NCBI GenBank assembly: GCA_022790855.1 | Contig: JAAVYA010000010.1 | Span: forward strand, 1 to 37,519 | Direction of reading: 5' to 3' | Origin: Lachnospiraceae bacterium | GTDB taxonomy: Bacteria > Bacillota > Clostridia > Lachnospirales > Lachnospiraceae | Length of the DNA stretch: 37,519 nucleotides | Part shown: one piece after another, positions 8,274 to 16,689 of the stretch | How the letters are laid out: each line of letters opens with the position of its first letter | How positions within the stretch are numbered: position 1 is the first letter of the stretch | Notes under the pieces: generated by a model | The model's database searches: none | What the model saw: the letters and a program-made list of their open reading frames with translations, nothing else | What the model was told of the DNA's origin: nothing | Made by a program: the position numbers and the translations under genes

Positions 8274-9638
8274 ATGATTTTAAAAACGAAACTATTTGGA
8301 CATGTCTATTCCTTCCGCAGTCTGAAGGAAGTAATGGCGAAGGCAAATGAAGAAAAATCCGGGGATAAGCTGGCGGGACTGGCGGCGGAATCGGCGGAAG
8401 AGCGGGTAGCCGCAAAAATCGTATTATCGGAGATTACATTGGAAGAGCTTCGGAATCACCCGGCCGTTCCCTATGAAACGGATGAAGTGACCAGAATCAT
8501 ACAGGATGATATCAATGAACCCATTTATCGGGAGATTAAAAATTGGACGGTGTCCCAGCTGCGGGAGTGGATTTTAAAGGAAGAAACCACAGGGGATATG
8601 ATTCGGCGTATTTCCCGGGGATTAACCTCCGAGATGGTGGCTGCGGTGGCAAAGCTGATGTCTAATCTGGATCTGGTCTATGGAGCAAGAAAAATCCGGG
8701 TGACGGCTCATTGTAATACCACCATCGGAGAGGAGGGAACCTTATCCTCCCGGCTGCAGCCCAATCATCCCACAGATGATCCGGACGGTATCATGGCTTC
8801 TTTGCTGGAAGGATTAACCTACGGGGCCGGAGACGCCCTGCTGGGATTAAATCCGGTAGATGATTCTGCGGACAGTGTGATAAGGGTGTTAAAGCGGTTT
8901 GATGAAATCAAACAAAAATACAAGATTCCTACCCAGACCTGCGTACTGGCCCATGTTACCACCCAGATGGAAGCCATACGGAAGGGAGCTCCGGCAGACA
9001 TTATTTTCCAGTCCATTGCAGGATCGGAGCTTGGCAATACGGCCTTTGGCTTTAATGCGGCAACCATTGAAGAGGCCAGGCAGATTGCGCTGCGGGAAGG
9101 GACGGCCCAGGGTCCCAATGTGATGTATTTTGAAACCGGGCAGGGATCGGAGCTGTCCTCCGAAGCCCATCATGATACGGATCAAGTGACTATGGAAGCC
9201 AGATGTTATGGCTTTGCCCGTCATTTTTCTCCATTTTTGGTAAATACGGTGGTGGGATTTATCGGGCCGGAGTATCTTTACGACGGCAGGCAGGTAAGCC
9301 GGGCCGGACTGGAAGATCATTTTATGGGAAAACTAACAGGAATTCCCATGGGATGCGACGCCTGCTATACCAATCATATGAAAGCCGACCAGAACACCAT
9401 TGAAGATCTGTCCGTATTGTTGACGGCGGCAGGATGTAATTACTTTATGGGAATTCCCCATGGGGATGATGTTATGCTGAATTATCAGACCACCGGATAT
9501 CATGAGACGGCGGCTCTTCGGGAGATCTTTGGCCTGACTGCGATCAAACCCTTCCATCAATGGCTGTTACACATGGGGTATGTGGATGAATCAGGCAGGC
9601 TGACTGCCAAGGCCGGGGACGCGTCGACTTTATTTTAA
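8274..9638 (+). CDS. eutB: Ethanolamine ammonia-lyase large subunit EutB
   Basis: A 454-residue protein, almost exactly the length of E. coli EutB (453) and collinear with it throughout: LKTKLFGHVYSFRSLKEV at the start, AHVTTQMEAIRKGAP, FETGQGSELS, NTVVGFIGPEYLYDGRQ, GMPLGDD-like GIPHGDDVMLNYQTT. It is the catalytic subunit that with EutC and adenosylcobalamin splits ethanolamine to acetaldehyde and ammonia. I chose the ATG at 8274 (GGAGG with a four-base gap) rather than the ATG at 8247, which would add nine residues and contain the ribosome site. Confidence 0.95.
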   Translation: MILKTKLFGHVYSFRSLKEVMAKANEEKSGDKLAGLAAESAEERVAAKIVLSEITLEELRNHPAVPYETDEVTRIIQDDINEPIYREIKNWTVSQLREWILKEETTGDMIRRISRGLTSEMVAAVAKLMSNLDLVYGARKIRVTAHCNTTIGEEGTLSSRLQPNHPTDDPDGIMASLLEGLTYGAGDALLGLNPVDDSADSVIRVLKRFDEIKQKYKIPTQTCVLAHVTTQMEAIRKGAPADIIFQSIAGSELGNTAFGFNAATIEEARQIALREGTAQGPNVMYFETGQGSELSSEAHHDTDQVTMEARCYGFARHFSPFLVNTVVGFIGPEYLYDGRQVSRAGLEDHFMGKLTGIPMGCDACYTNHMKADQNTIEDLSVLLTAAGCNYFMGIPHGDDVMLNYQTTGYHETAALREIFGLTAIKPFHQWLLHMGYVDESGRLTAKAGDASTLF

Positions 9639-9650
9639 GGAGGAAACACA

Positions 9651-10580
9651 GTGAGAGACGAAGAAATCAGGAAAATGGTGGAGTCCATCCTGGGGGATAT
9701 GCTGTCAGGAACGGATGCGGGAAATAAGCCAAGGCCGAAACGGACGGAGGTTATTCAGACAGGGGCGGATGAGCCAGAAGAATATGAGTCCCAGGATGTG
9801 GACAATGCTTCCTGTCTTGAGGATATTACAAAGGTGGATCTGCGCAGGCAGTTTCTGATCGAGGACGCCAGGGATAAGGAGGGGTATCTTGCCATGAAAG
9901 CAAAGACTCCTGCCAGACTGGGCATTGGAAAAGCCGGGGCCAGGTATCGGACGGCCACGATGCTTCGGGTACGGGCGGACCATGCGGCGGCTATGGACGC
10001 GGTGTTTTCCGATGTAGAAGAAGATTTTGTTAGGGAATGCGGCTTTGTGCCGGTGAAAACCTTATGTAAGGATAAAGACGAATATCTTACCAGGCCGGAT
10101 TTGGGCAGAAGATTTCCGGGAGAGGAGCTAGAAATCATTCGAAAGACCTGCGGCAGTCATCCCAAGGCGCTGGTGATCGTGGGGGACGGCTTATCTTCTT
10201 CTGCCATTACGGCGAATGTAAAAGATATGATTCCAGCCATCCAACAAGGGCTTGCCATCCGAAACATTACCATTCCTCCGGTACTCTTTATCAAATATGC
10301 CAGAGTGGGCGCCATGGATGCGGTGGGAGAAGTGACGGATGCAGACGTTATCTGCATGCTGGTGGGAGAGCGTCCCGGCTTGGTAACCGCAGAGTCCATG
10401 TCCGCCTATATCGCTTATAAGCCAAGGCATGGCCTGGCAGAAGCCAAACGAACGGTAATCAGCAATATCCATAAGGGCGGGACAACGGCCGTGGAGGCCG
10501 GGGCCCATGCGTCGGAGCTGATCTTAAAAATGTTGGACAAGAAAGCCTCCGGCATTGATTTAAAAGGAGAATTGCTATGA
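9651..10580 (+). CDS. eutC: Ethanolamine ammonia-lyase small subunit EutC
   Basis: A 309-residue EutC; GTG start with AAGGAGG upstream. The conserved core follows a variable linker: [60 protein letters not shown]. The N-terminus [20 protein letters not shown] is a short amphipathic helix separated by a low-complexity linker (to about residue 60), the standard form of a microcompartment encapsulation peptide. The stop overlaps the eutL start (ATGA). Confidence 0.93.
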   Translation: MRDEEIRKMVESILGDMLSGTDAGNKPRPKRTEVIQTGADEPEEYESQDVDNASCLEDITKVDLRRQFLIEDARDKEGYLAMKAKTPARLGIGKAGARYRTATMLRVRADHAAAMDAVFSDVEEDFVRECGFVPVKTLCKDKDEYLTRPDLGRRFPGEELEIIRKTCGSHPKALVIVGDGLSSSAITANVKDMIPAIQQGLAIRNITIPPVLFIKYARVGAMDAVGEVTDADVICMLVGERPGLVTAESMSAYIAYKPRHGLAEAKRTVISNIHKGGTTAVEAGAHASELILKMLDKKASGIDLKGELL

Positions 10581-11236
10581 AAAATGATGAACTGCGTCCA
10601 AAAATCTTAAGTATGAAGCTGATTTCCAATGTCAGCGAGGATCTGGCGAAAGCATTAGAGCTTGGCCCACGTCATAAGAGCCTGGGATTGGTGACGGCGG
10701 ATATGGATGATGTGACGTACACGGCTCTGGACGAGGCCACCAAGGATTCCGATGTGGACGTGGTCTATGCCAAATCCATGTACGCAGGGGCGGCCAACGC
10801 ATCTACCCGTTTGGCCGGGGAAGTCATCGGTATCATTGCAGGGCCGTCTCCTGCCGAGGTGAGAAGCGGCCTGTCTTCCATACGGAATTTTATGGAACAT
10901 GGGGCGTGTTTTATCAGCGCCAATGAGGATGATTCCGTGGTGTATTATGCTCATACCGTTTCCAGAACGGGTTCTTATCTGTCCCAGACGGCGGGCATTC
11001 CTGAGGGGGAAGCGTTGGCTTATCTGATCGCTCCGCCCCTGGAAGCTGTCTATGGACTGGATGCGGCTCTAAAAGCTGCAGATGTACGAATGATGGTATT
11101 TTACGGGCCTCCCTCAGAGACGAATTTTGGCGGCGGCCTGCTAACCGGGAGCCAATCCGCCTGTAAGGCTGCCTGCAGCGCCTTTGCCCAGGCGGTCCGC
11201 AATGTGGCGGAATACCCCCTAGAGCAGGAATCATAG
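10577..11236 (+). CDS. eutL: EutL, tandem-BMC shell protein
   Basis: A 219-residue shell protein matching EutL, a tandem circularly permuted BMC-domain trimer with a gated central pore. Typical segments are [59 protein letters not shown] and the [15 protein letters not shown] loop. It starts within the eutC stop codon, indicating translational coupling. The pore is proposed to control passage of larger cofactors or substrates. Confidence 0.93.
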   Translation: MKNDELRPKILSMKLISNVSEDLAKALELGPRHKSLGLVTADMDDVTYTALDEATKDSDVDVVYAKSMYAGAANASTRLAGEVIGIIAGPSPAEVRSGLSSIRNFMEHGACFISANEDDSVVYYAHTVSRTGSYLSQTAGIPEGEALAYLIAPPLEAVYGLDAALKAADVRMMVFYGPPSETNFGGGLLTGSQSACKAACSAFAQAVRNVAEYPLEQES

Positions 11237-11264
11237 AAGAACTCAGGCGAAAGGAGAACCATTC

Positions 11265-12797
11265 ATGGAATTACAAGATAAAGACCTGCGTTCCGTCCAG
11301 GAGACGCGGGAGTTATTGGGCCGTGCAAAAGAGGCTGCAAAAGAGCTGGCCAATATGAACCAGCAGCAGATCGACCGGATTGTGGCGGCCATCAGCGAAG
11401 CCGGCATTTCCCATGCCGAAAAATTAGCGAAAATGGCCAATCAGGAGACGGGATTTGGCATTTGGCAGGATAAGGTAATTAAAAATTTATTTGCTGCAAA
11501 AACCGTATACGACGCCATCAAAGACCAGCGGACTGTGGGAATTTTGCGGGAAGACAGGCAGAAGAAGGTGTGGGATATCGGCGTTCCGGTGGGAGTGATC
11601 GCAGCTTTAGTTCCCTCTACAAACCCCACTTCCACAGTGATTTACAAGGCCATGATTTCCCTGAAAGGGGGAAATGCGGTGGTGTTTTCTCCACACCCCA
11701 GCGCCAAAGAATGCATTCTGGAAACGGTGCGGATTTTAGCAGAAGCCGCCGAGAGGGCCGGGTGCCCCAGGGGAGCCATATCTGCTATCGGCATTCCCAC
11801 AATGGAAGCCACCTCAGAGCTGATGAAGCATGAACATACGGCTTTGATTTTGGCCACCGGTGGCGGGGCTATGGTAAAAGCCGCATATTCCTCTGGAACT
11901 CCTGCCATTGGAGTAGGCGCGGGAAACGGCCCGGCTTTTATTGATCAGAGCGCCGACCTTCCTATGGCGGTGAAGCGGATTCTGGATTCTAAGACCTTTG
12001 ATAACGGAACCATCTGCGCTTCCGAGCAGTCCATTATCATAGAAGCATCCATGGAGGAAGCCGTCACCCAGGAACTGAAACGACAAGGGGCGTACTTGCT
12101 GGATGAGGCGCAGGCCAAGCAGCTTGGCCAGTTTATTTTGCGGGCCAGCGGCACCATGAATCCGCAAATCGTGGGAAAAAGCTGCCACCAGATTGCAGAA
12201 TATGCCAATCTTTCTGGAATTCCCAAGACGGCCCGTGTGCTGGTGGCAAAGGAAACCGGAGTAGGAAAGGGAGCACCTTATTCCAGAGAAAAACTGGCTC
12301 CTATTTTGGGTCTGTTTGTGGAGAAGAATGTGGATGACGTGCTGAAAAAAAGCATTGAGATACTGCTGATGGAAGGCGCAGGGCATACGTTTTGCATGCA
12401 TGCCAATGATGAAGAATTGGTAAAACGATTTGCATTAAAAATTCCGGCTTCTCGTTTTCTGGTGAATACGCCGGGGTCTTTAGGCGGCGTGGGCGCCACC
12501 ACAAAATTATTCCCGGCCATGACCTTAGGATGCGGGGCTGTTGGCGGCAGCTCAACGTCGAACAATATTGGGCCCATGGACGTCATCAATATTCGCCGGG
12601 TAGGATTTGGAGCCAGAGAGCTTTCGGAACTGCGCCAGAGCGGAGCAGATGTGTTAAAGAATCAGATAGGAAGCTGCGGGTGCCTTACCGAGTCTTATAT
12701 CAGTGGCGGAGGAAGCCAAAGCTTTTCCAGGAGTGTCAGCATCAGCCAGAATCTGGTGGATGAAATTGTAGAGAGGATTTTAAAGGAATTGGTGTAA
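11265..12797 (+). CDS. eutE: EutE, CoA-acylating acetaldehyde dehydrogenase
   Basis: A 510-residue aldehyde dehydrogenase of the EutE/PduP group, converting acetaldehyde, CoA and NAD+ to acetyl-CoA. The catalytic cysteine is C251 in FDNGTICASEQS; VPSTNPTS near 117-124 and ATGGGAMVKAAYSSG near 197-211 are family motifs. It is about 40 residues longer than E. coli EutE. The extra part includes a C-terminal glycine/serine linker (SGGGSQSFSRS) and a terminal amphipathic helix at about 493-510 (QNLVDEIVERILKELV), which looks like an encapsulation peptide. AAGGAGAA precedes the ATG. A 109-base gap to eutM follows. Confidence 0.93.
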   Translation: MELQDKDLRSVQETRELLGRAKEAAKELANMNQQQIDRIVAAISEAGISHAEKLAKMANQETGFGIWQDKVIKNLFAAKTVYDAIKDQRTVGILREDRQKKVWDIGVPVGVIAALVPSTNPTSTVIYKAMISLKGGNAVVFSPHPSAKECILETVRILAEAAERAGCPRGAISAIGIPTMEATSELMKHEHTALILATGGGAMVKAAYSSGTPAIGVGAGNGPAFIDQSADLPMAVKRILDSKTFDNGTICASEQSIIIEASMEEAVTQELKRQGAYLLDEAQAKQLGQFILRASGTMNPQIVGKSCHQIAEYANLSGIPKTARVLVAKETGVGKGAPYSREKLAPILGLFVEKNVDDVLKKSIEILLMEGAGHTFCMHANDEELVKRFALKIPASRFLVNTPGSLGGVGATTKLFPAMTLGCGAVGGSSTSNNIGPMDVINIRRVGFGARELSELRQSGADVLKNQIGSCGCLTESYISGGGSQSFSRSVSISQNLVDEIVERILKELV

Positions 12798-12906
12798 TGC
12801 GCTCCTTAACATGGGATATGGGGCGGCGATGAATGAAGAAAAGCATTTTGAAGAATACTAAGAATGCGTAACAGTTGATTATATGGAAAGTATGGAGGAA
12901 ACTGAA

Positions 12907-13221
12907 ATGGCAAATACAAATGCATTAGGAATGATTGAGACAAAAGGGCTGGTAGGTGCGATTGAAGCGGCGGACGCTATGGTGAAGGCGGCAAATGTGG
13001 AATTGGTGGGCAAGGAATCCATCGGCGCGGGCCTGGTGACCGTGATGGTACGGGGAGACGTTGGAGCAGTGAAAGCGGCTACGGATTCCGGCGCTGCAGC
13101 AGCAGAACGGGTGGGAGAGCTGGTATCCGTTCATGTGATTCCCAGGCCTCACACGGAAGTAGATGTGATTCTTCCCCATTCCGTTGCCCGGATTTCGGGA
13201 CCTGTAGGTGACGAGGTATAA
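12907..13221 (+). CDS. eutM: EutM, hexameric BMC shell protein
   Basis: A 104-residue single BMC-domain protein: [55 protein letters not shown]. This is the canonical major-facet shell protein. I chose the ATG at 12907 (GGAGG eight bases upstream); the in-frame ATG at 12883 would place the ribosome site inside the gene. The 109-base gap before it contains no recognisable hairpin, so it probably remains part of the eut transcript. Confidence 0.93.
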   Translation: MANTNALGMIETKGLVGAIEAADAMVKAANVELVGKESIGAGLVTVMVRGDVGAVKAATDSGAAAAERVGELVSVHVIPRPHTEVDVILPHSVARISGPVGDEV

Positions 13222-13226
13222 GATTT

Positions 13227-14402
13227 ATGGAAGAACGAGCGCAGGAACAAGTACGGCGTATCATAGTAGAGGCGGTAAAGGCGGCAATTCAAAAGGGCGG
13301 AATACAGATTGACCAGGGGCAAAAACCGGAGCATATGACGACTTTAAGAGGGAATGAGCTGGTGTATAAGGACCATCCCAGGATTGCCTTCCGGGGAGCC
13401 ATGGATTCCCTGGAATCGGAAATGATAAAGGCGCAGATTACAGCCTCCAAGCTTCATTTGGGAAGTATGTACCGGGACTTGGAGGAGATTATCACCATGC
13501 TGCGCCGCCTGATCCGGTGCGAGGTTTCCGGGGAACCGGTGGGAGAGGTACGCCTTCAAGGGCTGAGTGAAACAGAACTTCGGGAGCATTCCCATCATCC
13601 CAGCAAGTATTATGGGAGGAAGCATTTTCTTCCCACAGCGGAGCATGGAGAGATGGTAGCCTGCCTGAATTATTTAAGGACCCAGGCAAGGGAAGCGGAA
13701 CTGGTCGCTTACCGGGCATTTAAGGAAGAAAACGGGGATGTGAGCCGGGTAGATATCATACGGGCGCTGAACCGTCTTTCCTCCCTCTTTTGGATTATGA
13801 TGTTCAAATACCTTTCCGGAGTCTATACAGAGGACGGTCAAATAAAGGTGGAAGCTTCCGGCCGCCATGTGCATTTATGCCGGGGGGATATAGACGCGTT
13901 GTTCGGACCGGGGTATCAGCTTACCAAGGCAAGAGATCTGTCTCAGCCTGGTCAGTATGCCTGCCGGGAGCGGGTAAGTGTGACCGGACCAAAGGGGACG
14001 ATACACAACGTGGTGGTGCTAGGTCCGGAGCGGAAAGAGACTCAGGTGGAGGTTTCCTTTACCGACGGATTAGCTTTAGGGATCGCTCCTCCGGTGCGGT
14101 TAAGCGGGGATATTTCCAATACTCCCGGGGCAATTTTATCCCAAAACGGCCGTCAGGTGGTTTTAGATCAAGGCGTGATTGTAGCGAAGCGTCATATTCA
14201 TGTGGCCAAAGAGGACGCCCAGGCTTTGGGAGTAACAGATCAGGAGACGGTGGATGTTCAGATTCTTGGCAGCAGGCCGGTGATTTTTCAGGATACCGTA
14301 GTGCGTATCAGCGATGAATTTGCCACATATGCCCACATTGATTATGATGAGGCAAATGCCTGCGGTTATGAAAAAGGAATCTGCTGCAGGATTGTGAGGT
14401 AA
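13227..14402 (+). CDS. Fusion of EutT cobalamin adenosyltransferase and PduL phosphotransacylase
   Basis: A 391-residue protein with two domains. Residues about 35-198 match EutT (EHMTTLRGNELVYKDHPRIAF..., GLSETELREHSHHPSKYYG, ALNRLSSLFWIMM), which adenosylates cobalamin for EutBC. Residues about 206-391 match PduL, which converts acyl-CoA to acyl phosphate: RHVHL at 213-217, LSQPGQYACRERVSVTGPKG, RHIHV at 322-326 and HIDYDEANA from 370, all carrying the metal-binding histidines of the family. The enteric EutT N-terminus with its HX11CCX2C metal motif is missing, as in other short Firmicute forms. Residues 1-24 form an amphipathic helix of the encapsulation type. There is no stop or ribosome site between the domains, so one polypeptide is expected. 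Confidence 0.88.
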   Translation: MEERAQEQVRRIIVEAVKAAIQKGGIQIDQGQKPEHMTTLRGNELVYKDHPRIAFRGAMDSLESEMIKAQITASKLHLGSMYRDLEEIITMLRRLIRCEVSGEPVGEVRLQGLSETELREHSHHPSKYYGRKHFLPTAEHGEMVACLNYLRTQAREAELVAYRAFKEENGDVSRVDIIRALNRLSSLFWIMMFKYLSGVYTEDGQIKVEASGRHVHLCRGDIDALFGPGYQLTKARDLSQPGQYACRERVSVTGPKGTIHNVVVLGPERKETQVEVSFTDGLALGIAPPVRLSGDISNTPGAILSQNGRQVVLDQGVIVAKRHIHVAKEDAQALGVTDQETVDVQILGSRPVIFQDTVVRISDEFATYAHIDYDEANACGYEKGICCRIVR

Positions 14403-14414
14403 GGAGGGGCGGTT

Positions 14415-15137
14415 ATGAAAAGAATATCCGTTTCCCAGGAAGAAATGAAGGGATTGGTAGAACGGGTGGCTGCGGAATTAAAACGGCGGCTTAAGGAAGA
14501 CGGCCATCCGCAAACCTTTGCCGGGATATCTCCAGGCCGAGGAGCCAGAAATGCAAAGAAACGGCTGCTTGTGATCGGTACTTTGGAAGAAGAAGAGAGG
14601 AAGACTTTATCAGATTCCTATGAATTGGTGCGACAGGAGGAATTCTGTACGAAGGACTGGGAAGAGGCCCATGCACAGGACTATGAGTTGATTCTGGTTG
14701 CCAGCCTTTCTCCCAAAGCCATGGCCCAGGTGGCTCATGGGATTTCCGCCGGTGGTGCGGCAGCGGGGATTTTGCAGGGGCTGATGATGGGACGCCCGGT
14801 ATTTTTACTGGAACGGGGACTGGAATATAGAAATTATAAGGACTCTGCTTCCAGAACCCTGTATTTGTTTTATCAAAAGCAGGAGGAAGTGATGAAACAC
14901 TTTGGAATCCGGTTTGTGGAACATACGATGGATATCCTGGATCAAGCAAAGCGTAAGACCGGCGGGGAAATGCAAAGGCTGGCAGATTTGACGCATCTGA
15001 CTCTCTTACAGGAATCGGATTTGATCCGGGCCAGAAATATGGGCTGTCGGGGCATCCGGCTGAAGGAAGGTGCAAAAGTAACGCCTCTTGCCATGGATTA
15101 TAGGAACAGCCACGGCTTGACATTTTTTTGGGAGTAA
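14415..15137 (+). CDS. Uncharacterised eut-operon protein (TIGR02536-like)
   Basis: A 240-residue protein of the kind found at this position in Firmicute eut operons (the TIGR02536 'eut_hyp' group, recalled rather than searched). Its function is unknown. The core has a Rossmann-like look: RLLVIGTLEEEE at about 50-61, DYELILVASLSPKAMAQVAHGI and GILQGLMMGRPVFLLERGLEYR, reminiscent of flavoprotein/nucleotide-binding folds. The first 30 residues form an amphipathic helix (EEMKGLVERVAAELKRRLKE) followed by a Gly/Arg-rich linker, consistent with lumen targeting. It sits 12 bases after the EutT-PduL gene and 9 before eutN. Confidence 0.8.
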   Translation: MKRISVSQEEMKGLVERVAAELKRRLKEDGHPQTFAGISPGRGARNAKKRLLVIGTLEEEERKTLSDSYELVRQEEFCTKDWEEAHAQDYELILVASLSPKAMAQVAHGISAGGAAAGILQGLMMGRPVFLLERGLEYRNYKDSASRTLYLFYQKQEEVMKHFGIRFVEHTMDILDQAKRKTGGEMQRLADLTHLTLLQESDLIRARNMGCRGIRLKEGAKVTPLAMDYRNSHGLTFFWE

Positions 15138-15146
15138 GGAGACGAC

Positions 15147-15455
15147 ATGGAGATTGGAACCGTAATCGGCAGTGTCTGGGCTACAAAGAAGTCAGATAAA
15201 ATCCTGGGACAGAAGTTTCTGGTGGTGGAATTGATGGGGCGCAGGAACCATGGGCGGGAAGGCGTACCGAAGATGGTAGAGTCTTCTGGTTTCTGCGGCG
15301 GAGAGATTATGGTTGCGGCGGATACCATTGGCGCAGGCATCGGGGATCTGGTGCTTCTTAGCCGCGGCCACGCAGCCAGACTGCTGGCGGGAGAACAGGT
15401 TCCGGTGGATGCATCGGTGGCTGGGATTATAGATTCTCTGGATATTCCTGGATAA
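15147..15455 (+). CDS. eutN: EutN, pentameric vertex protein of the shell
   Basis: A 102-residue EutN/CcmL-family protein: IGTVIGSVWATKKSDKILG at the start, KFLVVEL, AADTIGAGIGDLVLLSRGHAAR, PVDASVAGIIDSLDI. Members form pentamers capping the vertices of the polyhedral shell. TAAGGAG precedes the ATG. It is followed after 54 bases by eutH. Confidence 0.92.
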   Translation: MEIGTVIGSVWATKKSDKILGQKFLVVELMGRRNHGREGVPKMVESSGFCGGEIMVAADTIGAGIGDLVLLSRGHAARLLAGEQVPVDASVAGIIDSLDIPG

Positions 15456-15509
15456 GAACAGGAAGGGTGTTTGAGCATGTGATAGGAAAAGACGTAGGAG
15501 GTGCTGACA

Positions 15510-16601
15510 GTGGGCATCAATGAAATTATTATATACATTATGGTAGTATTTGCCGCACTAGGAGCGATAGATAAGATCATTGGAAACCGTTTCGGACTAG
15601 GAGAAAAATTTGAGGAAGGAATTATGGCGATTGGGGCCTTGTCGGTATCTATGGTGGGAATCATTGCCCTGGCTCCGGTAATTGCAAACCTGTTAAAGCC
15701 TGTGATTGTTCCGGCGTTTGGGTTTTTAGGCGCGGATCCCGCTATGTTTGCAGGCTCCATATTGGCCAATGATATGGGAGGCGCTCCCTTGGCTCAGGCT
15801 TTGGCCCAAAGCGAGGAGGCAGGAAATTTCGGCGGGCTGATTGTGGGCTCCATGCTTGGTCCTACCATTGTCTTTACGATTCCTGTGGCCCTTGGCATTA
15901 TTGAAGAGGAAGACAGAAAATATCTGGCTACCGGGGTTTTGGCCGGGGTTATCACGATTCCCATTGGATCCTTTGTGGGCGGGATCGTGGCAGGTTATTC
16001 GGTGGGAATGGTACTGAAAAACTTGATACCCATCATCCTTTTTGCAATTTTAATCGCCCTTGGCCTATGGCGGTTTGAGAGTGCTATGATCAAAGGGTTT
16101 ACCTGGTTTGGGAAATTTGTGGTGGCAGTCATTACTTTGGGTCTTGGAGTGGGGATCATTGAAGCATTAACCGGAATTGTATTGATTCCAGGGATGAATC
16201 CTTTAAGCGACGGATTTGAAGTGGTGGCGGATATTGCAATTGTGCTCTCAGGCGCTTTCCCCTTAGTATATGTGATTACAAAAGTATTTCGGACACCACT
16301 ATTAAAACTGGGCAAAGTATTGGGAATGAATGAGATGGCGGCGGCGGGCATGGTGGCCAGCCTTGCCAATAGCATTCCCATGTTTGGTATGATGAAGGAT
16401 ATGGATGTGCGGGGCAAGGTTTTGAATGTAGCTTTTGCAGTATCGGCAGCCTTTGTGTTCGGAGATCATCTGGGGTTTACAGCAGGTTTTAATTCAGATT
16501 TAATTTTTCCTATGATTGTAGGAAAATTAGTGGGAGGGATTACAGCCCTGTTTGCAGCTTTGGGGATTACCAGATCTTATGGAAAACAGATGCCATCATA
16601 A
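15510..16601 (+). CDS. eutH: EutH, ethanolamine transporter
   Basis: A 363-residue polytopic membrane protein collinear with enteric EutH: VGINEIIIYIMVVFAALGAID, SVSMVGIIALAPVIANLL, FAGSILANDMGGAPLA, GSMLGPTIVFTIPVALGIIE, AGMVASLANSIPMFGMMKDMD, GDHLGFTAGFNSDLIFPMIVGK. About ten to eleven membrane segments. I chose the GTG at 15510, which gives the family-typical xGINEI start with AGGAGG eight bases upstream; GTG at 15501 overlaps that site. It is shorter than E. coli EutH (408), mainly in loops and the C-terminal tail. Confidence 0.9.
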   Translation: MGINEIIIYIMVVFAALGAIDKIIGNRFGLGEKFEEGIMAIGALSVSMVGIIALAPVIANLLKPVIVPAFGFLGADPAMFAGSILANDMGGAPLAQALAQSEEAGNFGGLIVGSMLGPTIVFTIPVALGIIEEEDRKYLATGVLAGVITIPIGSFVGGIVAGYSVGMVLKNLIPIILFAILIALGLWRFESAMIKGFTWFGKFVVAVITLGLGVGIIEALTGIVLIPGMNPLSDGFEVVADIAIVLSGAFPLVYVITKVFRTPLLKLGKVLGMNEMAAAGMVASLANSIPMFGMMKDMDVRGKVLNVAFAVSAAFVFGDHLGFTAGFNSDLIFPMIVGKLVGGITALFAALGITRSYGKQMPS

Positions 16602-16632
16602 GGCGGTGTGCCTGCAGGATCATGGAAAGAAA

Positions 16633-16663
16633 GTAACAGAGAAGCCAGAGGCTTTACTGTTAC
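16633..16663. repeat. 31-base hairpin repeat between eutH and eutQ
   Basis: Perfect terminal arms GTAACAG (16633-16639) and CTGTTAC (16657-16663) enclose a second short stem AAGCC/GGCTT. The same 31-base layout, with the same arms and a partly matching interior, is found at 23829-23859. It is followed by GAAAG, not a T-run, so it is better read as a small dispersed repeat than as a terminator. Confidence 0.55.
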
Positions 16664-16689
16664 GAAAGAAATTATGGGAGAATGAAAAT

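Noticed and set aside
14491..15123. Long minus-strand frame (210 codons) opposite the unknown eut protein
   Set aside because: It is the complement of a well-supported gene with its own start and operon context; its composition (many P, S, R) is typical of an antisense shadow.
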